From contig NZ_WFKI01000020.1 of assembly GCF_009208055.1 (NCBI RefSeq), positions 1 to 45,818 of the forward strand: a DNA stretch of 45,818 nucleotides, read 5' to 3'. Each line of letters begins with the position of its first letter. Positions within the stretch are counted from its first letter, which is position 1. The notes under the pieces are model-generated. The model ran no database searches. It was not told the origin of the DNA and saw nothing but the letters and a program-made list of their open reading frames with translations. This DNA comes from Poseidonibacter ostreae (GTDB taxonomy: Bacteria > Campylobacterota > Campylobacteria > Campylobacterales > Arcobacteraceae). The position numbers and the translations under genes were made by a program. Of the stretch, positions 41,227 through 45,818 are shown piece by piece.

Positions 41227-43416
41227 ATGAAAACACCACTTAGTAAAAATCATCCAATGTCACCAAATGGTCAAGATTCAATTTCTAAAAACAATTCAAA
41301 TAGTTTATCAATAGAAGAAATTATTGAATCTAGGGTTTCTAGAAGAACGTTAATAAAAGGTAGTTTAGCACTTGTTGCAGGAAGTTTCTTAGGTTTAAAT
41401 TCAACAGCACATGCTAGTAGTAAAAATAGTATTTCAAATGCAGTAGCAAATGCCCTATTAGATTTCAATCCAGTGCCAAAAAACTTAAATGATGTAGTTA
41501 CAATACCTGAAGGCTATAGCGTAGATGTATTATATAGATTAGGTGATCCTATAAATAACTTTACTTCTGAGTATAAAAATGATGGAACAGATACAGACTT
41601 TAATAATAGAGCTGGAGATCATCATGATGGAATGTTCTATTTTGGAATGAATGATGAAGGAACAGCAAAAGATTTAAATAATTCTAATAGAGGATTATTA
41701 TGTATGAATCATGAAAATATTACAGAGATATTTTTACATACTGAAAAGGAATGGGATAATTATGATAGAACAAGTAGAACAGCTGCACAAATAGATAAAG
41801 AAGTATCAGCTCATGGTGTATCAGTTATTGAAATCAAAAAAGGTAAAAATGGCTTTAATTTAAATAAAAATTCAGTTTTTAATAAAAGAATTACTGCACA
41901 AACTCCAATAGATATTAACGGTCCTTTACAAAATCATGATTTAGTAAAAACTAAATACTCAAAAGATGGTTCACAAACAAGAGGAACTTTAAATAACTGT
42001 GCTAGTGGATTAACTCCATGGGGAACTTATCTTACATGTGAAGAAAATTGGGCAGGATATTTTAAAAGATCAAATAGTACTTTATTATCTGATAAAAAAG
42101 CAGCTAGTACACAAAATAGATATATGGGATCAAAAGAGTCAGATGGCTCTTATGGTTGGGCAAATTCTAAAACTAATAATGATCTTTATGATAGATGGAA
42201 TATTATTCCTAATGCAAACCAAGCAGTTGAAGATTACAGAAATGCAGCAAATACATTTGGTTGGGTAGTTGAAATTGATCCTTTTAATCCAACAATGACT
42301 CCTAGAAAAAGAACAGCACTTGGAAGAATGGGACATGAAGGTGCAATGCCAGGAAATGTAAAAGAAGGAGAACCTTTAGTTTATTATATGGGTGATGATT
42401 CAAAAGGTGAATATGTTTATAAATATGTATCAAGATTAAAATGGAATGAAAAAGATAGAAATGGTGGATTAGATATTGGAAATAAATACTTAGATGATGG
42501 AAAACTTTTTGTTGCAAAATTTAATGAAGATGGTTCAGGAGAATGGCTAGAATTATCAATGTCAAATGAAGATATTAAATCTTATAAAAAATATTCATTT
42601 GATGATTTAGGAGATTTATTAGTAAATACTAGACATGCAGCTGATGCAGTAGGAGCAACTCCAATGGACAGACCAGAATGGGCAGGAATTCATCCAAACA
42701 CAGGAGATATTTACGTAACATTAACTAATAATTCAAAAAGAGGAAATAGTATGCAATTAGATGCATCAAATCCAAGATATTATTCTGATACAAAAAATAG
42801 TTCTTCAAGAGATGGAAATGTTAATGGTCAAATTATGAGAATTCAAGAACTTGAAAATAATGCAAGTGTAAGCTCTTTTAACTGGGATATTTATTTATTT
42901 GGTGCACAAGCTGATGCTAATGGAAATATAAATATTTCAAAACTAACAGATGATAATGACTTTTCAAGTCCTGATGGATTATATTTTAGTCAGGCTTCAA
43001 AAGGTTTAATGTGGCTACAAACTGATGATAGTGCTTATACAGATGTCTCAAACTGTATGATGCTTGCTGCACTTCCTGGAAAACACAATGATGGAGGAAG
43101 TACACAAATCACAAATAAAAGTGTTCCTACAAATAATAATCAAGATGAAACAATAACTACAAAAGTAGGGGCAGAAGCTTCAACTAAAAATCTAAAAAGA
43201 TTTTTAGTTGGTCCAAAAGAGTGTGAGATTACTGGAATTGCTGAAACTCCTGATGGAAAAACAATCTTTGTAAATATCCAACACCCAGGTGAAAAAACTA
43301 AAGATTTAAAGAATGCATCATTATATGGAAGTAATTGGCCAGATAAAGGAACAGCTAGACCTAGGTCTGCTACTGTTGTTATTACAAAAAATGATAATGG
43401 AATTGTTGGTTCATAA
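41227..43416 (+). CDS. phoX: PhoX-family alkaline phosphatase, Tat-exported
   Basis: A 729-residue DUF839/PhoX protein that releases phosphate from organic phosphoesters in the periplasm, using iron and calcium. A twin-arginine signal is at residues 38-61: S-R-R-T-L-I-K-G (Arg39, Arg40), hydrophobic core, A-H-A. Family segments include G-L-L-C-M-N-H-E-N, G-T-Y-L-T-C-E-E-N-W, G-H-E-G-A, Y-M-G-D-D-S-K-G-E-Y-V-Y-K-Y and F-S-S-P-D-G-L-Y. AAAAAAAGGA is upstream of the ATG. In Campylobacter jejuni the phosphatase of this type is induced by low phosphate, and a Pho-box-like repeat precedes this gene. Confidence 0.9.
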   Translation: MKTPLSKNHPMSPNGQDSISKNNSNSLSIEEIIESRVSRRTLIKGSLALVAGSFLGLNSTAHASSKNSISNAVANALLDFNPVPKNLNDVVTIPEGYSVDVLYRLGDPINNFTSEYKNDGTDTDFNNRAGDHHDGMFYFGMNDEGTAKDLNNSNRGLLCMNHENITEIFLHTEKEWDNYDRTSRTAAQIDKEVSAHGVSVIEIKKGKNGFNLNKNSVFNKRITAQTPIDINGPLQNHDLVKTKYSKDGSQTRGTLNNCASGLTPWGTYLTCEENWAGYFKRSNSTLLSDKKAASTQNRYMGSKESDGSYGWANSKTNNDLYDRWNIIPNANQAVEDYRNAANTFGWVVEIDPFNPTMTPRKRTALGRMGHEGAMPGNVKEGEPLVYYMGDDSKGEYVYKYVSRLKWNEKDRNGGLDIGNKYLDDGKLFVAKFNEDGSGEWLELSMSNEDIKSYKKYSFDDLGDLLVNTRHAADAVGATPMDRPEWAGIHPNTGDIYVTLTNNSKRGNSMQLDASNPRYYSDTKNSSSRDGNVNGQIMRIQELENNASVSSFNWDIYLFGAQADANGNINISKLTDDNDFSSPDGLYFSQASKGLMWLQTDDSAYTDVSNCMMLAALPGKHNDGGSTQITNKSVPTNNNQDETITTKVGAEASTKNLKRFLVGPKECEITGIAETPDGKTIFVNIQHPGEKTKDLKNASLYGSNWPDKGTARPRSATVVITKNDNGIVGS

Positions 43417-43433
43417 AATTAAAAACTAAATAA

Positions 43434-43466
43434 GAATATCTATCTAAATATACTAGATAGATGTTC
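43434..43466 (+). terminator. Terminator-like hairpin after phoX
   Basis: GAATATCTATCTA (43434-43446) pairs with TAGATAGATGTTC (43454-43466) around 7 nt with one G-T pair, followed by TGTTTTATTA, 18 nt past the phoX stop. Confidence 0.6.
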
Positions 43467-43576
43467 TGTTTTATTAGTCATAGATTTTTGCTAATAATTC
43501 TTCATGAATAATATTTTCTATTTTTAATTCATACCTATTATTTCTTTTATTCCTATTCCCTTTCTCTAGCTTGTTA

Positions 43577-43906
43577 TCATTTCGTTTTAAGTAATCTTTG
43601 AAATAGTACATCTTCTAAATTTCTACTTGAATCTACTACTAATAAAATATATACTTTTTTATCATCAAATTTATATATTATTCGCCATCTTTTATATATA
43701 ATTTCTCTATATTTTAAAATACCTATTTGCTGTAACTCGGGTACAATTCTTTTTCTTTTTGGAAAAGTATATAAACTATTACACTCTTCTTTAATTCCAA
43801 AAAATATTTTCTTTGCAATACTTAAACTATCAATTTTAATGTATTCAATAATTGATTCTAAATCAAATTGGGCACTATTTGTCCATATCACTTCAAATTG
43901 GTTCAT
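43577..43906 (-). CDS. RelE/ParE superfamily toxin
   Basis: A 109-residue basic protein of the RelE/ParE fold: F-E-V-I-W-T-N-S-A-Q-F-D-L-E-S-I-I-E-Y-I at the start, then F-P-K-R-K-R-I-V-P-E-L, Y-R-E-I-I-Y-K-R-W-R-I-I-Y-K, and L-L-V-V-D-S-S-R-N. The second half has the K-x-R-I-x-Y pattern shared by mRNA interferases and gyrase-poisoning ParE types; which target applies is not clear. It starts 6 nt after the antitoxin, as in a type II toxin-antitoxin operon. Confidence 0.85.
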   Translation of the reverse strand: MNQFEVIWTNSAQFDLESIIEYIKIDSLSIAKKIFFGIKEECNSLYTFPKRKRIVPELQQIGILKYREIIYKRWRIIYKFDDKKVYILLVVDSSRNLEDVLFQRLLKTK

Positions 43907-43912
43907 ATGATT

Positions 43913-44185
43913 TTATCCAAATAGTTTATCTTCTAAAGTGTCAAACATTTTTTCTTGTTTTGTGGTATTATTGTTCTCGATATCATTTTCACTTTGAACA
44001 ATTAATTTTAATAAATTTAAAGAATTCTGTAAGTTTTCATAAGTTTTAATATCTTGAACAACTGCTTTAGCCTCACCATTTTGCGTTATGATTATAGTTC
44101 TTTGATTTTCATTTACACTATTTATAATATCAGCTGTTTTTGTTTTTAAATAACTAATTGGTTTTATATCTTGACTCAAATGCAT
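43913..44185 (-). CDS. Phd/YefM family antitoxin
   Basis: A protein of about 90 residues. The N-terminal half has the Phd/YefM DNA-binding layout, I-K-P-I-S-Y-L-K-T-K-T-A-D-I-I-N-S-V, then I-I-I-T-Q-N-G-E-A-K-A-V-V-Q-D; the C-terminal half is acidic and probably flexible, the toxin-binding part. The start at 44185 (ATG, with AAAGGTGG 5 nt upstream) is chosen over the GTG nine bases earlier, which overlaps that site. It is the first gene of the pair and likely represses it. Confidence 0.85.
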   Translation of the reverse strand: MHLSQDIKPISYLKTKTADIINSVNENQRTIIITQNGEAKAVVQDIKTYENLQNSLNLLKLIVQSENDIENNNTTKQEKMFDTLEDKLFG

Positions 44186-44197
44186 TTTATCCACCTT

Positions 44198-44229
44198 TAA
44201 ATTTATGATAATATATTGTATTAAATTTA
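44198..44229 (-). promoter_or_regulatory. Candidate promoter and operator of the toxin-antitoxin pair
   Basis: Two copies of the palindrome TAAATTTA (44198-44205 and 44222-44229) lie 24 bp apart and bracket TACAAT (44220-44215, minus strand), a likely -10 box for the antitoxin gene. Paired palindromic sites over the promoter are usual for Phd/YefM autoregulation. Confidence 0.4.
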
Positions 44230-44393
44230 GTCTTAATTTAGTATTATTTTTAATTATATCCTATGGTGATATACGAATAAATCTATTCTTATTTTAGTTG
44301 GTATAATAAATCCTTTTGGATTTTTAATAATATTATATTTTATTTAATTAAAAAGAAGTGTTCTTATTTGAAAAGTGGAAATTCATGACCTGA

Positions 44394-44573
44394 CCCCTAT
44401 TTTTTTTAAATAATGAAGAGTTACCCCAAGAAGCTAGAGACCATTTTCTAAGTGGAGAGTGGAAAGATACAAAAGAGTTTCATATAAGTGGTGATTTACT
44501 TGTAATTTATATGATAACTGATAATACTCTGCAACTTCTTAGAATTGGAACTCATTCTCAACTTTTTAAATAA
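44394..44573 (+). pseudogene. Truncated YafQ-like toxin fragment
   Basis: An open frame without a start codon ends at 44571-44573. It reads L-P-Q-E-A-R-D-H-F-L-S-G-E-W-K-D-T-K-E-F-H-I-S, then D-L-L-V-I-Y-M-I, and ends L-L-R-I-G-T-H-S-Q-L-F, matching the C-terminal half of YafQ-type mRNA interferases (family L-x-x-x-x-x-D-H-x-L-x-G, catalytic Arg and the final T-H-S-x-L-F). The upstream half and its antitoxin are gone. The break follows CATGACCTGACCCCT (44384-44398), which resembles an end motif I associate with REP-type transposase elements; this link is tentative. The rest of the 44195-44393 stretch holds no gene I can support. Confidence 0.65.
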
Positions 44574-44647
44574 AATTTTTTACTCAGAACCTTTTTATTC
44601 AAAAACACATATTATGGCTTTTTAATTATAATATTTAGGAATAAACA

Positions 44648-44965
44648 ATGTTATTTGCTACTGTACATCCTTATAAATTTTGGTTACTATATCCATATTG
44701 GTGGTATTTTCCCTATGAAAAAGAGTATACATTTGAACAAGCAGAAAAGGAATATTTACAATATAGAAGAAAATTAGGGGGATATTTTCCCTTTGAAGAA
44801 TCAACTAACTTTTTAGAAAGTTTTAAAGCAAAAAAACAAGAAGGTGATAAATTATATTTATATAGAAGTCCTACTCGTAATTGGTTTCGTTTAGCGGGAG
44901 TAGAAAAATTTATTTTAGTTAGAGATGGTAAAACTATTGCTTCTTCAAGAATATATGGCAATTAA
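44648..44965 (+). CDS. Unknown aromatic-rich small protein
   Basis: A 105-residue protein, start preceded by AGGA with 7-nt spacing. The N-terminus is extremely aromatic (L-L-Y-P-Y-W-W-Y-F-P-Y), followed by a charged helix (F-E-Q-A-E-K-E-Y-L-Q-Y-R-R-K-L) and a C-terminal part L-V-R-D-G-K-T-I-A-S-S-R-I-Y-G. There is no Cys and no clear signal peptide. No family recognised. A TATAAT lies at 44627-44632. It is an orphan in an accessory stretch. Confidence 0.55.
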   Translation: MLFATVHPYKFWLLYPYWWYFPYEKEYTFEQAEKEYLQYRRKLGGYFPFEESTNFLESFKAKKQEGDKLYLYRSPTRNWFRLAGVEKFILVRDGKTIASSRIYGN

Positions 44966-45027
44966 AATTAACTTTAAATATAATCTATTTTTATTAAATG
45001 AGAAACTTTTCAATAATTTATATATTT

Positions 45028-45816
45028 TTATATCGATTCAAAAATATCATTTTCTTCTTTAATAAAAACTTTTTCACCGATTATTTTTACTTTTAAATAA
45101 CTATCAAAAATTTTATTATTATTTCCATAAATTACATCTTTTCTATAAATAATAGTAAAGTCATTTTCTGTTTCTTGTTGAATCCCTAAAATTTTACTTT
45201 TCATGTTAAAATTTGGGTATTTTTTAAAAAGTCTTTTTTTATCTTTTAGTACATTTTCTTTACTATAATTTTTTGAATTATAATAAGAAATGCTGTTTAA
45301 ATAAAAAATATTTAATAAATCTGAATTTTTTGTATTGTGTGCTTTGTCAAAATTATTTATAAAGTTATTTAGAGTTTCATTTTTTAATTCGATTCCATTT
45401 GAATCATATGATTTCCTATACCAAAAAGCACCACCTTCATCATGGTAACCTTTCAATACAAGATTAATTATTTTCTCTGAATTTATAGTTTGAACACTTG
45501 CTAGACTACCGTAACCTATTAAATTCATTTCAAAATTAACCAAATCTAGAATATATATACCACTTGCTGTATCACTCCCAAAATGAATTAATAATTTTTG
45601 ATTATTTAAAAAAAGATACTCCTCTGTAAAATCAAAAGGTTCAAAAGCAAAATCTTTAAATGAAACTTTTCCATAAGGAGATTCAATTTCTACAAAACTA
45701 GGTCTATTATATCCATCATATTCACTTTTAATTAAATAATCTGCTCTATATTCAATAACTTTTGATTTTTTATCAGGAGAATATTTAATTGTATTTTGAT
45801 TCCATGAATTTATCAT
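45028..45816 (-). CDS. Unknown protein with C-terminal NTF2/SnoaL-like domain, possibly cut at the window edge
   Basis: A 262-residue frame whose first ATG is 2 nt from the window end, so the true start may lie outside. The N-terminal two thirds are beta-rich (G-K-V-S-F-K-D-F-A-F and F-G-S-D-T-A-S-G-I-Y). About residues 150-262 have the pattern F-I-N-N-F-D-K-A-H-N, I-S-Y-Y-N-S-K-N-Y-S-K-E-N-V-L-K-D-K, K-Y-P-N-F-N, which I associate with a small NTF2-like domain often found at the C-terminus of exported proteins. No signal peptide is visible in the part shown. Confidence 0.55.
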   Translation of the reverse strand: MINSWNQNTIKYSPDKKSKVIEYRADYLIKSEYDGYNRPSFVEIESPYGKVSFKDFAFEPFDFTEEYLFLNNQKLLIHFGSDTASGIYILDLVNFEMNLIGYGSLASVQTINSEKIINLVLKGYHDEGGAFWYRKSYDSNGIELKNETLNNFINNFDKAHNTKNSDLLNIFYLNSISYYNSKNYSKENVLKDKKRLFKKYPNFNMKSKILGIQQETENDFTIIYRKDVIYGNNNKIFDSYLKVKIIGEKVFIKEENDIFESI

Positions 45817-45818
45817 TT

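Noticed and set aside
43467..43576. Minus-strand frame of about 37 codons after the toxin gene, without a start
   Set aside because: Highly charged low-complexity reading with no family likeness; could be chance in A+T-rich DNA.
1..45818. CRISPR arrays, tRNA or rRNA genes, intact insertion sequences, prophage
   Set aside because: No regularly spaced repeats, cloverleaf sequences, rRNA motifs, transposase or phage structural genes were seen.

Overview
The window is strongly A+T-rich, densely coded bacterial chromosome. Gene content and order point to Campylobacterota, most likely an Arcobacter-type genus (Arcobacteraceae). The pointers are the gene series for pseudouridine synthase, FlpA-like fibronectin lipoprotein, TrmB, FtsE, FtsX and EnvC, an order I recall from Campylobacter; a C-terminal alpha operon rpmJ-rpsM-rpsK-rpsD-rpoA-rplQ; and Campylobacterota-type RpoD, DapD and GuaB. 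The assignment is inference from gene order and protein style; no database was searched.

Layout. 1-3.2 kb: a short exported thioredoxin read through an in-frame UGA (candidate selenoprotein), diverging from an exported fumarylacetoacetate-hydrolase-like protein, then pheA, a Rof-like protein and a NYN/LOTUS protein. 3.2-5 kb: a decaying accessory patch with a broken cupin, a CGNR zinc-finger regulator whose expected ATG is ATA, a VOC protein behind a good promoter, and an EthD protein. 5-10.6 kb: adk, an alpha/beta hydrolase, small conserved genes, then gatA-guaB. 10.8-13.7 kb: the rpmJ-to-rplQ ribosomal/RNA polymerase operon. 13.9-19.6 kb: HIT and DHH proteins, leuD-leuB, rpoD and an rpoD-linked unknown. 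19.7-24.1 kb: hemL-ppnP-atpZ-like-membrane protein, facing tonB and two unknown genes. 24.2-26.1 kb: speB and rodA. 26.1-35.5 kb: a long plus-strand run of envelope and cell-division genes (rluA-type, flpA-like, trmB, ftsE, ftsX, envC, membrane protein, UPF0178, DUF234 protein, FkbM methyltransferase). 35.5-41.1 kb: RidA, ABC-F, exported DUF255 protein, dapD. 41.2-43.4 kb: Tat-exported PhoX behind a Pho-box-like repeat. 43.5-45.8 kb: accessory tail with a Phd/RelE-type toxin-antitoxin pair, a truncated YafQ-like toxin, and two unrecognised genes.

The most interesting observation is at the left edge. Complement(8..385) is one continuous thioredoxin-fold protein with a signal peptide, in which the first cysteine of the CxxC active site is replaced by TGA. 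A hairpin with an AGGU loop starts its loop 17 nt after that UGA, the same offset as in the E. coli fdhF SECIS as I recall it. This supports a periplasmic UxxC selenothioredoxin that automatic annotation would miss or call a pseudogene. Other points of note are two genes whose only well-placed starts are AUA or AUU/AUC, a probable leaderless tonB mRNA, a perfect 14-bp hairpin holding the ribosome-binding site of the DUF255 gene, and a toxin gene cut at a motif resembling a transposon end.

No rRNA, tRNA, CRISPR array, intact insertion sequence or replication origin was recognised.
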